Notes: generated by a model from the sequence alone, not told the origin. DNA of 64,000 nucleotides from Anadara kagoshimensis (GCA_021292105.1 CM037867.1:39487343-39551342); one strand, 5' to 3'; counted from the stretch's first letter, positions 1 to 11,807 are shown. Numbers and translations: made by a program.

Positions 1-480
1 AGTACCAATATATATAAATAAATATTCACATCATCAACTTAGTATGCCAATACACAACATCTGGAGGTCCGAGACCATTGATAACTCCAACCCAGAAACC
101 AAAGTCCCAATGGAGTCAACTGTGGGAGTGACATGTGAGAAGCCAACTCTAGTACCAATATATATAAATAAATATTTACATCATCAACTTAATACACCAA
201 TATGTACACCATCATGATTCATGTTGGTCCCAGACCATCAATAGTTCCAACCCAGAAACCAAGGTTCTTTTGGAGTCAACTGTGGGAGTGACTCATTTGT
301 GAGAAGACTTGTCAAATTATCATAACTCTAGTAGCATTGTATACACATCATCTTCTTAGTATCCCAATATGCAGCATCTGATATTCTGAGACCATCAATG
401 GGTCAAATGCCTGTAGACACACAAGAAGCCAAGGTCCCTTTGGTGTTGACTGTGATCATTCTAGAAGGGGTTCAAGGGGG
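1..480. repeat. Imperfect tandem repeat, ~150-180 bp unit, three copies
   Basis: Units begin near 1, 151 and 330. The first two open with AGTACCAATATATATAAATA, and all three carry a GAGACCATCAAT-like block. The second and first share GGAGTCAACTGTGGGAGTGA. Copies are diverged with indels, so this is an old local duplication. No coding potential seen. Confidence 0.8.
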
Positions 481-489
481 CATCGCTTC

Positions 490-620
490 TTTATTTTGCC
501 AAATGAGCCCATTATTAAGCCCCTAGTCAGTCATATTTAATATTACATGAATGCAAAAATATTGATGTTATGTTGTTCAAGAGGAAAGTTTTTGAAAATG
601 GCCCCTTCTGAAAAATCCTA
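490..620. repeat. Dispersed repeat, also present at 26240-26365
   Basis: Shares in order the blocks CATTATTAAG, TCATATT, CATGAATGCAAA and AAAATGGCCCCT with 26240-26365. It interrupts the flanking tandem repeat. Class unknown. Confidence 0.55.
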
Positions 621-627
621 GACTGAA

Positions 628-740
628 CACTGGTGGGGGCAACTCGTGAGAAAACTTGCCAAATACTCACAACTCCAGTAGCCTTGTATACATACAAAAA
701 TATTTACATTATTGTCTACTTAGTACGGCAATATCTAGGT
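628..740. repeat. Partial fourth copy of the 1-480 tandem unit
   Basis: Contains CTCGTGAGAAAACTTGCCAAA and AGTAGCCTTGTATACAT followed by TTAGTACGGCAATAT, matching the order of blocks in the 1-480 units. It is separated from them by the 490-620 repeat. Confidence 0.6.
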
Positions 741-989
741 AAAAATCTAAGTCACTAAAAGTGGAAGTAATCGCTCTTCAAAATACTTATATGTAAGGAA
801 GGAAGAGGCAGCTTCAGTTTAGTGGATTTTGTAGCACTCGTACAAAGCATTTTAAGTTATAATAAGGATATAAGTCATTCGGAAGCTCTCATCTCAAAAA
901 CTGCCGGCCACAAATTCTGTGTGAACATTTCAGGCAGTCAATATAATGTATGCCGTGGCTGGTAAATAAACATAACAGTAGTGTGTACA

Positions 990-2085
990 TAGCCATTAAG
1001 GACTCTTCAAAAAAATATAAAATTTGACTGAAGTTGTGTAATAAAACGCAAACTTTAGACAGGGGTTATTTCATCTGCAGTATGAACACCGCTTTTAAGG
1101 ATTCTTCTAAAATTATAAAATTCGACTGAAATTATGTTATAAAACGAAAATTTTATTGCCAGAGGTTATGTCATCTGTAGTAGGAACACTATTTTAAGGG
1201 TTCTTAAAAAAATATAGAATTTTACTGAAGTTGTGCAGCAAAACACAAACTTTAGTCAGAGGTTATTTCATTTGTAGTACGAACACCACTTTTAAGGACT
1301 CTTCTAACAAAGATTTGACTGAAGTCATGCCGCAAAATGCAAACTTTATCGTAAGAAATTAATTCATCTGTAGTATGAAGATAAATTTTATATTTTTTAA
1401 AGAGTCTTAAAAGCTTACTGAAGTTGTGCTGTAAAATGCAAACTTTAGTCAGAGGTTATTTCATCTTTATATGAGCACCGCTTTTAAGGATTCCTCTAAA
1501 ATGATAAAATTTGACTGATATTGTGTTATAAAAGGCAAATTTCATTGTCAGAGGTTATCTCATCTTTATATGAGCACCGCTTTTAAGGATTCCTCTAAAA
1601 TTATAAAATTCGACTGATATTGTGTTATAAAAGGCAAATTTCATTGTCAGAGGTTATTCCATATGTAGTTCGAACACCACTTTTAAGGACTCTTCTAAAA
1701 AGTAGCAAAAATTTGACTGGTTGTGCAGCAAAACACAAACTTTAGTCAGAGGTTATTTCATTTGTAGTATGAACACCACTTTTAAGGACTCTTCTAAAAA
1801 GTAACAAAAATTTGACTGAAGTCGTGCTGCAAAATGCAAACTTTATAGTAAAAATTTATTTCATCTGTAGTACGAACACTGTTTTTAAGGACTCTTCCAA
1901 AATTATATAATTCAACTTTAGTTGTGTTATAAACAGCAAACCTTTTCAAAAGGGGTTATTTCATCTGTAGTACGAACATCACTTTTAAGGACTCTTCAAA
2001 AAATATAAAATTTATAAAATTTGACTGAAGTTGTGTTATAAACCGCAAACTTTATCATCCGGGGTTTATTTCATCCATAGTAATC
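990..2085. repeat. Satellite-like tandem array, ~98-bp unit, ~11 copies
   Basis: Each unit carries TTTTAAGGACTCTTC, then a TTTGACTGAAGTTGTG block, a GCAAACTTTA block, and GGTTATTTCATCTGTAGTA. Unit starts recur near 990, 1097, 1195, 1293, 1400, 1487, 1585, 1683, 1782, 1879 and 1986. Similarity is uneven: two adjacent units (1487, 1585) are nearly identical, which suggests recent unequal exchange in an older array. Confidence 0.9.
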
Positions 2086-2388
2086 ACCCAAAAATAAACA
2101 TTTTTATCCGTAATAAACAAACGTTCAAGTACACTATTACATAATTATCTTATACTGTGTAATACTTCAGCAAGGATTGAAGTAACTTATTTGTTTATTT
2201 TTATTGAAGCAACGTATTTATTTATTTATTTTTATTATCTTTCCATACTTATCTGTACTTGACTGACATAAAATGTTTCTATCTGGAGAACCTATTTCGA
2301 AGTTTTATTTATTTTTATTTTTGAAAAACCAAATTCAAGAAATTTCTTTTTTCTGTGCTATAAGCATGCAATGCACAAAACACAAATC

Positions 2389-2672
2389 TTGTAGTTTCCA
2401 TTCTTTTCCTTGTTGTCAAAATCGCCATTGGTTACTAACTTCTGAGAAATTCTTTCAAAAAGTAACCTATTTTTGCAAATTTGTGAAGAGATATGTTTCC
2501 ATAAATTTAAAACTACAAATGTGTTAATGATAAAGAGTTCAAAATTTGTGAAAAAAGTCCTTTTTAAAATATTTTTGGCTACTAGGAATGGAATCATAGG
2601 AAAAGGACTCTATTTTCACAGATTTTTGGGAATTTGACTACTGATGATTTTAAAATTGTGGAAACAGCTATA
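2389..2672 (+). mobile_element. MITE-A copy with an inverted MITE-A nested inside
   Basis: The outer copy runs forward from the TTTCCATTC end with the AAATCGCCATTGG block. At 2493-2599 a second, internally deleted copy lies in reverse, ending GGAATCATAG. The inner copy is flanked by GAAGAG (left) and GAAAAG (right), a likely 6-bp target duplication with one mismatch. After it the outer copy resumes and ends near GTGGAAACAGC. Confidence 0.75.
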
Positions 2673-2689
2673 ATATCAGCGAATTTCTC

Positions 2690-4095
2690 CCAAAGCTCAC
2701 TATAATATCAGAGTTTCCCTGGCTATATACCGGTATATGAAATGTAAACTAACACTCAGGCTGTAAGAAACTTTATCCACTAAGAGATCTTTGCCACATC
2801 ACTGAGTCTGGAACTAATCTAGCATGTTTTTGCTTTCCTGTATCACGTTATAATAACATTACACACAGAAATACAAGACATTCTTTTTGTCCTAAGTCCC
2901 ACACCCCAAAAAATAATACTTGAAAAAAATTATAAAAACAATATTGAAAGGTCAACACAAGTGCAAAGAGAAATCACTGAATGATACCGTAATGTTGATA
3001 AATTATTATATTTTTTTTTTATATTTCTTCAGCATTTAATTTACAGGAGAAATTTAAGTTTGCCTGTTTAGTAAAATTCTTTTTATTCAACTTCTAAAGT
3101 ATGGTACTTTATTTGCAAAAGAAATTCAAGCTTTGCTGTTTGGTATAATTCCATTTTTTGTCAAAATTTTCTCTAATTTTCGAAGTTAACTACAGATGAT
3201 ATAACAATTTCTTTTGTATTAATTAAAATCTAGATGTAACAAATTTGAAAAAAAATATAATTCACAAATTTTGGTCAGCTAATTCAAAATAAAGTAACAA
3301 TGTAAAAAATGGCAAAAAGGGGTGAATGGAATGAATTTCTTTTTATTCTGTTTATTTATTTAATTATTTATTTATTATTATTATTATTGCTAATTCATAA
3401 ATTTATTATTTATTAAATTTTTTTATATTTATTAATTTATTTATTTATTTATTGTAATCCACTCAAATTACAGTACACAATTGAATTAGATGGATAATTC
3501 TCAATAAATAACTCAGTATTGGTAATTTTAGTGCATCATTTCGGGTCAATTTAATCAAAACTGACAGAAAAAAAAGACAAAAAATAAATTAATTAAAGTA
3601 ATCAACCTGAATCATCAGTAAGGGAGATAACTCTGGACATCAAGTAGATGGAGATATCAATTCTACTAATTGTGAAGGAATGACAAATGAAAGCATAAAT
3701 AATGTTGATCAAATGGTCTTTGATGGAATTAAGTAAAGGGGGAGTCCAGAAGAAAAAACTGATCTAGACACTAACTGTCAATGTAAAACAATCTAAGAGA
3801 GATGTTTTCCCCTAATGGCCGACAAATTAAGTCAATGTGCCTGCAGTTATACAAGTTGTAAATAACATTACGTAATACTTCATCATTTACAAATCATCTG
3901 AGGCAATGTGCCAATCAAAAAATCAACTTTCTTCAATTAACCATGCACTTAATGGGCCTCTTAACAGCAGGATGTCTACCCCCTTGGGGCCTTAACCAAA
4001 GGAATCTCCAACAGTAGCAATATAATCATTCAATTTTAACTGCTTTTTGTTGGCCTGCTGTAAAACAAAGGTTTCCACAACCCCTTCACATGATT
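2690..4095. other. AT-rich stretch without recognisable genes
   Basis: Short T and A runs and interrupted TTTA repeats (3350-3455). Short open frames only. No splice-bounded open frame or strong repeat family was recognised. Confidence 0.6.
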
Positions 4096-4099
4096 TTAT

Positions 4100-4103
4100 T
4101 TGT

Positions 4104-4142
<39 letters not shown>
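4100..4142. repeat. (TTTA)n microsatellite
   Basis: About eleven uninterrupted TTTA units. Confidence 0.95.
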
Positions 4143-4147
4143 CAGTT

Positions 4148-4305
4148 ATGACTTCCCTTTGTACTCCTTTAACTTATATGAGCCTATAAACTTCTATGTA
4201 AAATTTTTGAAAAATTATTTTTAAAAGAAATGTTCAAAATGCCTTGTTTCCAACATTAATAGGTTTTTTTCAGTTGAAATTAAAATTTATTACTAAGTTT
4301 CCAAT
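4148..4305. mobile_element. Decayed MITE-G copy
   Basis: Shares CCTTTGTAC, a TGTAAAATTTTTGAAAAA block, AATGTTCAAAATG and CAGTTGAAATTAAAATTTAT with MITE-G at 50439-50602. The terminal repeats are eroded. Confidence 0.5.
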
Positions 4306-4311
4306 ACAAAT

Positions 4312-4447
4312 TGTATTTAAAATTATTAGTGGATAAATTTCCAAAGTTTTTGAAATATAGTCATGTTTTAAAGTATTTTTTCAAAAATTTGCTGAAATAG
4401 GTAAATTCAGAAATACCCAGTGGCGATTCTGGCTATCCATATATTAG
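4312..4447 (-). mobile_element. MITE-A copy, reverse
   Basis: Reverse-orientation blocks ATTATTAGTGG, TTTGCTGAAATAGGT and AGTGGCGATTCTGGCTA end in GGATTGGAAAC. The middle is shortened. It abuts the MITE-G remnant. Confidence 0.7.
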
Positions 4448-4449
4448 GA

Positions 4450-5078
4450 TTGGAAACAAAAAAAGCACATCTATATTACATATAAAAGTCGAATTCAATC
4501 ATTTATTTAACAGAAAAAAGATCTCCTCAACCTAAACAGGCCAATCAAATTAAAAAGCAATTAAAAGTTTTACGACATGCCTTCCATTTCTTTCTTTAGA
4601 GTATAACAAATTAAGTTTTGAATAGAGCCAGTCATATTGGGTAGTGAAGCTGTCATTGGGTTTGATTTATGGGCCAATAAACCCAGGATTTACATACAAA
4701 TAATATTGTTTCTCCAGTCAAAAAACATTAAATTCATGTAACATACAGGAGTTATTTAAGGTCATGGGTCTCGAAACTAGCCAAGACAGGATTTTTGAGA
4801 ACTAGCTATGGTACTCAGTCCAGGAAATGGACTCTTAATATCAATCACACACAATCTATTACTGTTATTATTGAAATTGACAATATTGTCAGATGATGAT
4901 CAAGTACTTAAATTCAAATAACCATTCGGCAACATCAATTTTTTCTCAAATAATTTCAGTAGATTTGGGTTTTTAAAACTTTGGAGAAAAATGAATAATT
5001 TTTGGAATGTTTTAAAAACTTTAAAATTAATTAGTGCATTGCAATTGAGTTTTTAAGGAATAAGCCAAATTTGTTATT
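4450..5078. other. No recognised feature
   Basis: AT-rich single-copy-looking DNA. No tandem structure, tRNA head or supported exon was found by reading both strands. Confidence 0.5.
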
Positions 5079-5079
5079 T

Positions 5080-5257
5080 TCATTCCTTAAGTAACCAAAA
5101 TCAACATTGACAACTACCAGTATAAGTTTCAGAGAAATTCTATCAAAAAGTAACTTATTTGAGCAAATTTGTGAAAAAATACTTCAAAAGGAATATATTT
5201 TTCACAATTTTTGAAAATCTGGCTGTTAATAATTTTAAATTTGTGGTAACAGAAATC
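5080..5257 (+). mobile_element. MITE-A copy, degenerate
   Basis: Carries ACCAAAATCAACATTGACAA, AGAGAAATTCTATCAAAAAG and AGCAAATTTGTGAAAAAATA in the family order, ending in a GTGGTAACAG end. Terminal repeats are mutated. Confidence 0.65.
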
Positions 5258-5259
5258 TC

Positions 5260-6010
5260 AAAACTTCCGTATAGATCCCAAAGTTTTACAAACTGAACAA
5301 GACATGGTAAACCAGTAAAATATTAATGGTGATGATGTACGGCCTGATCGTTCATATTCTATATGTCATCAAAGTGTATAGACTGATCAATGTTCTCATC
5401 TTAAGCCTATTACGTCTGCTGTCTTAGTCCGCCGTCATCGACAGTGATGTAATATCAGCAGAACAAACTCAGGGAGATAATTTTTGCTGAAAAAATTATT
5501 GACACTAAGCTTTTTACAGAATCTACTTCACCCCAAATCTCAAATCTAGCATTTCGGATTTCCTCGCTATTTCAGATTTTTCTTTGCACATCATTTTTTT
5601 ATCTCCTTCTACAAACTGACGTGAAATGACAACAGGATAATAAACAGATGAAGAGGCACATCAATAAAAATGACAACATTTTAAGGTTAATACCCCAGAT
5701 TTTTTTACCGACAAAATGTCAAGTTGAACATCTATCATCCAATTTTCACAAATTTTGATAAGGTCTTTATTTTTTTCAGATTTTTCCCTCTCCAGATAAG
5801 AGCTACTAGTTGGGATACTAACTGTTTTAAACTACCAGGTTAGTATACACAACAAAATAGAGGTCTAGCATTTACATATGGCAAAGTAATTTATGTCAAT
5901 TTTATGAATTTTAACACTATAATGGAGATGCCACACTCACTGTGTAATAGGCAACACATGATTTTTAAAATGACAGTCAAATTTTACCTCAAGGTAAATT
6001 GAAGCATATA
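5260..6010. other. No recognised feature
   Basis: Mostly AT-rich DNA with a short CpG-bearing patch at 5405-5455. No gene or repeat assignment is supported. Confidence 0.5.
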
Positions 6011-6012
6011 TG

Positions 6013-6052
6013 AGTCTCTCTCTCTCTCTTTCTCTGTCTCTCTCTCTCTCTC
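6013..6052. repeat. (TC)n microsatellite
   Basis: Interrupted CT/TC run of about 40 bp. Confidence 0.9.
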
Positions 6053-6056
6053 ATTT

Positions 6057-6105
6057 GTTGGTTAAACAGTGGATTGTAAGTTTTGTAATGTCACATCAGC
6101 AATTT
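6057..6105 (-). mobile_element. SINE-3 3' end fragment
   Basis: Reverse of the SINE-3 tail: the - strand reads CTGAAAAATTGCTGATGTGA followed by a region ending in TTTAACCAA. The same tail ends the copies at 6865-7190 and 62545-62935. Confidence 0.6.
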
Positions 6106-6159
6106 TTCAGATAATCTGATAATCCAGATGAATGGGAGGTTTATTAATCTCGGGGATTA

Positions 6160-6500
6160 AGTTAACTCAGTTGATAGAGTGCTCGCTCCATAAGTGGGAG
6201 GTCACTGGTTTGAACCTTGACCAGGTCTGACCAAAGACTTTAAAGTGGGTAGTGATTGTTCTTTTGCTAAGCACTCTGCATTACAGAATGAAAGTCATAG
6301 TTCTTTCGGATGGGAACTTAAAATAAACGAGGTCCTGTGTCACGGAAGACATGGCATTATAAAGAAACCTGCTGTATAATGCCATCAGCGCAACGCATAT
6401 GTAACATTTCTGCACCTTCACCTATATCTGGCAATGTCTCAATATAAGTGAAATATTCCTGACTGGAACTTAAAACGCTATAACTCAACTCATTATCCAG
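6160..6500 (+). mobile_element. SINE-1, near full length
   Basis: The tRNA-derived head has an A-box-like AACTCAGTTGATAGAGTG and a B-box-like GGTTTGAACC. The body carries AGTGATTGTTCTTTTGCTAA, GTCCTGTGTCACGG, TAATGCCATCAGCGCAACGC and TTCACCTATATCTGGCAATG, and the end is CTATAACTCAACTCATT. These blocks recur in the same order in other SINE-1 copies of this window. No clear target duplication was found. Confidence 0.85.
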
Positions 6501-6862
6501 AAGGCAAACATACATTATTCTGACACTAGTGACACACTACCACTTGACCACTGACCTATTACAGCCAATGACACACAGACTCATTTGTGGTGCTATAATG
6601 ATGGTAAGCAGTGCTGTGTAGTGATATATAAAATATGACTTGCTGGATTACAATTGTTGTCAAGTAGGTCTAAGTCTATAGAGATTCATTCATTTATACT
6701 GGGACATCACCAGCAACAAGTAACATCCTTATTATTATAATGATTTCACCCATAGGTCGGTGATGAGGGATGCCATGATAGCCAATAGATTTTAACATGC
6801 AGCGGCAGGGAAGATTTTTTAAGTCTTAACCAAGTCAGAAACTGAAACCAACTTCCCATTTA
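6500..6862. other. No recognised feature
   Basis: Contains a GGACATCACCAGCAACAAG stretch similar to part of the SINE-1 tail at 6710. Otherwise unassigned. Confidence 0.4.
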
Positions 6863-6864
6863 TT

Positions 6865-7190
6865 ACAGTAGGGGCAGTAATGGTCAAGTGGTTAATGCAT
6901 TAGCCTTCAAATCCAAGGCATCTCTCCCTAGCATGTTAAGCCCTGGTCGGCAGTAAGTGAGAAAGGATTATAATGGGCAGAGTGGCTTATGTTGTTTATC
7001 TTTGACATAACAGGCTAGTGTACGAGCACTATAAAGACCACCATAAGTCATTAAGTGTGCAGTAGTTCTAAGCAGATCAAATATATGCACCACATGAACT
7101 TGTGTTCAGATTAAAACAAATTGTCCTATCACGAACAGCTGAAAAATGTTGAAGTGACATAAAACAATGTTTAACCAACACTACTAAATG
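6865..7190 (+). mobile_element. SINE-3 copy
   Basis: The head reads GTAATGGTCAAGTGGTTAAT with CTTCAAATCCAAGGCATCTC. The tail reads CACGAACAGCTGAAAAATGT and ends in ACAATGTTTAACCAACAC. It matches the better preserved SINE-3 at 62545-62935 and the split copy at 12405-13300. It serves here as the empty site for the hAT-N1 insertion. Confidence 0.8.
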
Positions 7191-7204
7191 AGCTACTGAG
7201 TGGG

Positions 7205-7350
7205 CATATTTTAGGACCACAAACCAGTAGCTATAAAGTCATCTCTCTCTCTCTCAAGCTACAAACAAGTAGCTATAGTCATTTCTCTCTCTCTCTCTCA
7301 AGCTACAAACAAGTAGCTGTAGTCATTTCTCTCTCTCTCTCTCTCTTTTT
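7205..7350. repeat. (CT)n-containing ~50-bp tandem repeat, three copies
   Basis: The block AGCTACAAACAAGTAGCTAT plus AGTCATTTCTCT and a CT run recurs three times. The CT runs differ in length. The block contains the short inverted pair AGCTAC / GTAGCT. Confidence 0.9.
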
Positions 7351-7489
7351 CTGAAATTAATGTTTTACCTCTGAAAGTGGACTTAGACTAGAATCGCAAT
7401 GGTCATCTGCCGATGTTAAATTGGTCATTCTGAACCCTACTGCGGTCGATATATTACTGGTCTTTTTAGAAGACTGTTTTATCATTCAG

Positions 7490-7715
7490 TGTATTTCTGC
7501 TTATCAAATTTTTCAATTTTTCTGTCTCCTTGAAATTCGCTTTTTACATTTTGATATCCTATTTTTTATCACATAAACTTGTCTCCTTGAAAGTAGAATG
7601 TTATATCATTCAAAATTTTTACTTATCAAATTTTTCAATTTTTCTATCTCTCATTAAAATTCACTTTTTACATTTTGATATCATAATTTTTATCACATAA
7701 ACATCATGGACATAT
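7490..7715. repeat. Tandem duplication, ~120-bp unit, two copies
   Basis: CTTATCAAATTTTTCAATTT and TTTTTACATTTTGATATC occur twice in order, each followed by TTATCACATAAAC. Confidence 0.85.
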
Positions 7716-7719
7716 TAGC

Positions 7720-8225
7720 AAACACTCTTTATATAAATTCATTATCCTTCACTTTAAAAATTTTTCAACATCTGTCATTTTTCACATCAATAAAATCATA
7801 ATTCTTCCGACATTAAATATAATATTCACTCTCTATCTGTAATTTTGAGAGATGTCCAGTTATATAAAATTTTAAAATTCCGACAATATCACAATTCCAA
7901 ATAGCTATCACTATATCCAACATTCCTCTATAAAACATGTGTTCCTCCTTTATACATAGACATGATGGCAGGTGGTCAGCTTCCAAATTGACATAAAAAT
8001 ATCAAATTTCTCCAAAAATCCAAATTTAAATTAAATCCATAAATTAATATTTTGTAGTTTAAAATCCTCTTTTTTAAAATCCTGATTTTCAAATCATTTT
8101 CAGAATGTTGTAGATATAAATATTATTTATCTATGTACAATATAAACACGGTGTAAATGTCCATCACTCAAGCATAGCAAAATACCCACACAGACAAAGT
8201 ACAACAAAATCTAGTTTGAACCTTG
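7720..8225. other. No recognised feature
   Basis: AT-rich DNA, no supported gene or repeat family. Confidence 0.45.
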
Positions 8226-8227
8226 CA

Positions 8228-8335
8228 ACATGTTATCTGATTGGCTGAGCTGCTTATCAGTTGACCAATCAGAAGTGTTGTACAATTTGCACCTGTCATG
8301 TCCCAATCAGTCCACATTTTTATACTATACAGAAA
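8228..8335. promoter_or_regulatory. Cluster of three CCAAT-type boxes
   Basis: GATTGG at 8239-8244 (reverse CCAATC), CCAATC at 8265-8270 and CCAATC at 8303-8308, with CACCTG near 8290 and a TTTTTATACTATA stretch at 8316. The first two form an inverted pair. CCAAT boxes are the NF-Y motif. No transcript start or first exon is visible, so function is unproven. Confidence 0.25.
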
Positions 8336-8699
8336 AGGATGGTAGTATTTACACATTTTGAAGGTTTCTGAATGAGCTAAACAAATGGGGGTCATTATGA
8401 TTTCACAAGTACTGAAGAATTACTGTGTTAATAAAGTCAATAATTGAATTAGCACAGGTGTGCCATTTTCACAAGTTTCTGTTTAAAAAAGAAAGACCAA
8501 AGCATAATTTTTTTATTGTTGCTAAGTGAATATTATTATAATTATTAACATAATTTAAAGTACTTCTCTCCATGTTGTATTAATTTTTTTTACTAAAAAT
8601 GAAATTTTAATAGATTTATCACAATGATAAATAAATAAATGTATATAAAATATGTAAATATCTTAAACACGACCATGCCATGCTGCTGAGCAATAAATA

Positions 8700-8815
8700 T
8701 ATTTACATGCATTCTATTTATTTATTTATTGCAATTTATTTATATTATATTATAATATATTATATTTTATTATATCTATTTATTATTTTTATTTATTTAT
8801 TCTATTTTAGCCATT
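8700..8815. repeat. TTTA/ATAT-rich low-complexity DNA
   Basis: Interrupted TTTA runs with TATATTATATT blocks. Confidence 0.8.
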
Positions 8816-8834
8816 TTGTGACAGAGGATTAAGT

Positions 8835-8926
8835 AAGCAATGGTAGCTTTCTTTAAAAAGGACCATATTTATGCAAATTTTGTAAATTTTGCTACAAATA
8901 ATTTTTAATTTTGTGGAAACTAGAAA
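8835..8926 (+). mobile_element. MITE-A remnant (3' half)
   Basis: TTTAAAAAGGACCATATTTA, TTTTGCTACAAATAATTTTT and the end TGTGGAAACTAG match the 3' half of the family; the 5' half is lost. Confidence 0.6.
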
Positions 8927-9229
8927 TCTGTTTATTTTCAGTATGTTTATCTAATTACGGTACTGATCATTTTAACTTGAGTCTGGAATCAAGCATTTTA
9001 CTGTTCTACACAAATGTCCCAAAAAAAAAAAAATCCAGCCTCACACTTGTCCAAAGTAAGTTCACATATTTAACACAATTTGTCAAGTTTCAAAGTTTTT
9101 ATTTTCCTTTTGGGATGATAATTTGAACACGAACCAGTATGTGTGTCGGTTGAATTGATTATTTAATTTCAGACCATTTAACCATTATCATTTAATTTCA
9201 AACCAACCAAGCTTTTTAAAATTTTTACA

Positions 9230-9900
9230 CAAATGTCAAATTAATATCTTATATACATGAAAATTAATAAAATCAAAGGACAGCGAAGAGATTAAAATCT
9301 TGAGGAAGGATATCCAAATCTCAGATCTTCCCCCGGATTTATCTTGTATATAAACTTTATCTGAACATCCCAAATCCCTATCTTTCAATCTCGTCGAGAC
9401 TATTATCAGATAAATATATATATACAAATTTTTATCAAATTTCCAGCCAATAAATTTTTCAAATCCACTGATTATTATTATAGAATATTATTTCATTTCT
9501 ACAAAGCAAATTCGATAATTTTTTTAAGTCTGCCGGTTAAAGATTAATAATAGCAATCTATAAAGCAAATAAGTTTCCATTGATTTTCCTTTTTTCGCAA
9601 TTTTTTTTATAAACGTTCGCCAATCAAAAAAATCATGCTCGAGTTAATTAATATACTGTATTTACAGCTCATTAATATGCGACAAACTAATTGTCCTAAT
9701 TTTATGATGTATGGAGGAGAAGCGAAATAGAGTCCTTTAAAATCTATGACGGATTTCGTTGAAATATTTATCGACAGTACATATATTTAAATCTATAAAC
9801 ACATTCATTTTGCTATATTCAGACATTATTCATTTCTTTACAGACAAGTATCTTATTATTCTCGACAAATTATTCAATTTAAAAAAAAATAAAAATAAAT
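9230..9900. promoter_or_regulatory. Repeat-poor AT-rich island, candidate regulatory DNA
   Basis: No family in this window matches it. It holds many homeodomain-type cores (TAAT/ATTA), an ATCAAAGG TCF/LEF-like site near 9275, TTAATTAATATAC, CATTAATATGCG and scattered CpGs (CTCGTCGAGAC). This resembles invertebrate enhancer composition but AT-rich DNA gives such motifs by chance. No coding frame is supported. Confidence 0.25.
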
Positions 9901-9962
9901 ATTAATTTTTTTATCATTAAGTGGTATTATGGTTATTTTTATGTGGTACATAATTACATCGA

Positions 9963-10216
9963 ACCAATTTGTATCTATAGGCAAACAACATTGACCTGTC
10001 TGCTTGACCTTTTATAAGGAATATTCATATAAGAGGAGACACCTAATGCATGAGTAGTGTTCAAATTTGCAATTAATCCATAAAATGCATATTTCCCCAT
10101 GATATAGCTGAAATAAACTTCCATGTTCCCTATACACACATGTACAGGCCCTTAACAAATATTTAAAGTAAAGGTCAAGAAGACAGGTCAATGTTGTTTG
10201 CCTATATACAAATTGT
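9963..10216. mobile_element. Foldback MITE with ~50-bp inverted ends
   Basis: The left end AATTTGTATCTATAGGCAAA / CAACATTGACCTGTCTGCTT is matched in reverse by AAGACAGGTCAATGTTGTTT / GCCTATATACAAATT on the right. The arms are ~90% identical, with ~150 bp between them. A target duplication could not be defined. No other copy is in the window. Confidence 0.8.
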
Positions 10217-10454
10217 TAATCATTGATTAATGGCTCTGTCATTCAGTAGAAAACAAAGAATCCACATCAGTAATTACAAGTTTTTAAGGTTACACTACAC
10301 AAACCTTTTTGTGTGTAGTTGTTTGAACTTCAGGATTCAGTTTCATGTAGTAAAATGACCTAAAATGCTCTACAAATTCAAATCAACAACAGAAAACAAA
10401 TGCAGTATTAGGGTATTAGGGCAGGGAATAATGAGTTTTCTAACTTCGCCACAT

Positions 10455-10670
10455 CTGATTTGGGGGCCTCTATGGCCGAGTGGTATCAAGTGACGACTTA
10501 CTGATCACAGTACCTCTCACAGCCTAGGTTTGAATCCCACTTGGGCCAGATACTAATGTAAGAAAATTAGTGAGTTCACTTGACGAAAGTCTCTTGGCAC
10601 GTGGTTTTCTCCATCATTCCTGAACTGACCACTTCAAATAGGTTAGAGAACCTTGACTGGGGCATAAAAC
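10455..10670 (+). mobile_element. SINE-2, near full length
   Basis: The head TATGGCCGAGTGGTATCAAG resembles a class-II tRNA D-arm (Leu/Ser type). The B-box-like part is GGTTTGAATCCC. The body has GTGGTTTTCTCCATCATTCC, TGAACTGACCACTTC, and the tail CCTTGACTGGGGCATAAAAC. This is one of the clearest copies of a family that recurs many times in this window. Confidence 0.85.
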
Positions 10671-10671
10671 A

Positions 10672-11805
10672 CCTTTACTCCATACGTAAACAGTCAAAGT
10701 CGCAAAAAAGGCAAGAAAATGTGCTAGAGAATAAAGTGTGATGCATTGGGCAGATGCATGACAGACACTCACAGATGGACATACAGTGATACTGTTTGTA
10801 CTACCGGATACAAGTAGTTTCTCCTGGAAAAAATCACTCAAATTTCCAAATATGACCATAAAATTCCCATGTCATAATGCAGTTTAACTTTATTTTACAA
10901 CTTCTCAATTTTCTCAATCTTAAAGCTAGAAGATTTTTTTTTTTTTTAAATGTAACAAAACCACTGATACAGACCAAAAGCATTACTAAAGCATCTTGAT
11001 TTCTCGGTGGAGATAATAATGCTTTAGGCTTGCTCTGCCTTGGAAAAAATGGTGTTTAATAATAAAGTTTGCAAGTTTTGTAAGAGCAAGTAACAACACT
11101 CTATGCCCCTTTTACATGCATGTGGGCGAGGAATAAAAATGCCATGGCGTGGACTGTTGACCCTAACTCGTGTAATCTTTTGACCTATAAACAGTGACAT
11201 AGTGATGTTAAGAGAGTAGATGTGTCGTTAAAAACAGTTTCAAAATTGAAATTTAGCAGTACATTGTCAAGACAAATTTAACAAAAACACTAGAAATCCA
11301 CTGTTGTATACAAGCCATCAGGTACAAACACCAAAAATTCAAGACTTCGCACTTCAAAATCGTGACTTTTTCAGAAAAAAAGAACTTGTGAATAATGACT
11401 ATCATATTACAATTATTCACAGTGACATCCCTGACAAAATTGTTTTTTTTTCCTTTTTCCAATTTCAATGTTCTAATTTCATAAACTTTCCATAGATCCT
11501 TTTAATTTTTTTTTAATTTATTGAAATCAGAGCTTTTCTAATTTGCATACAATTATTTGACGGCTTAAACTGGCAACATTCAAATTACTCCAAGCGAGAA
11601 CATGACACACTTTCAAATTTTCAAATTCAAATTTCTGGATTTTTAATACGATTTTCCACTGGTGAATTTTCTTAAACATTATCTTCCAAAATTAAATTTG
11701 AATAAAGTTACAATTTAAATTTAAATTTTTTGGCGATTCAATCTGCCAACATCTCCTGACAATATGCTATTAAACCATTAATAGATTCTCATACCACCCT
11801 TTTTT
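10672..11805. other. No recognised feature
   Basis: Unassigned DNA. 10970-11215 is slightly GC-richer (GCTTGCTCTGCCTTGG, ATGCCATGGCGTGGACTG) but has no supported open frame with splice sites. Short open frames at 11253-11495 are AT-rich and overlap on opposite strands. Confidence 0.45.
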
Positions 11806-11807
11806 TC

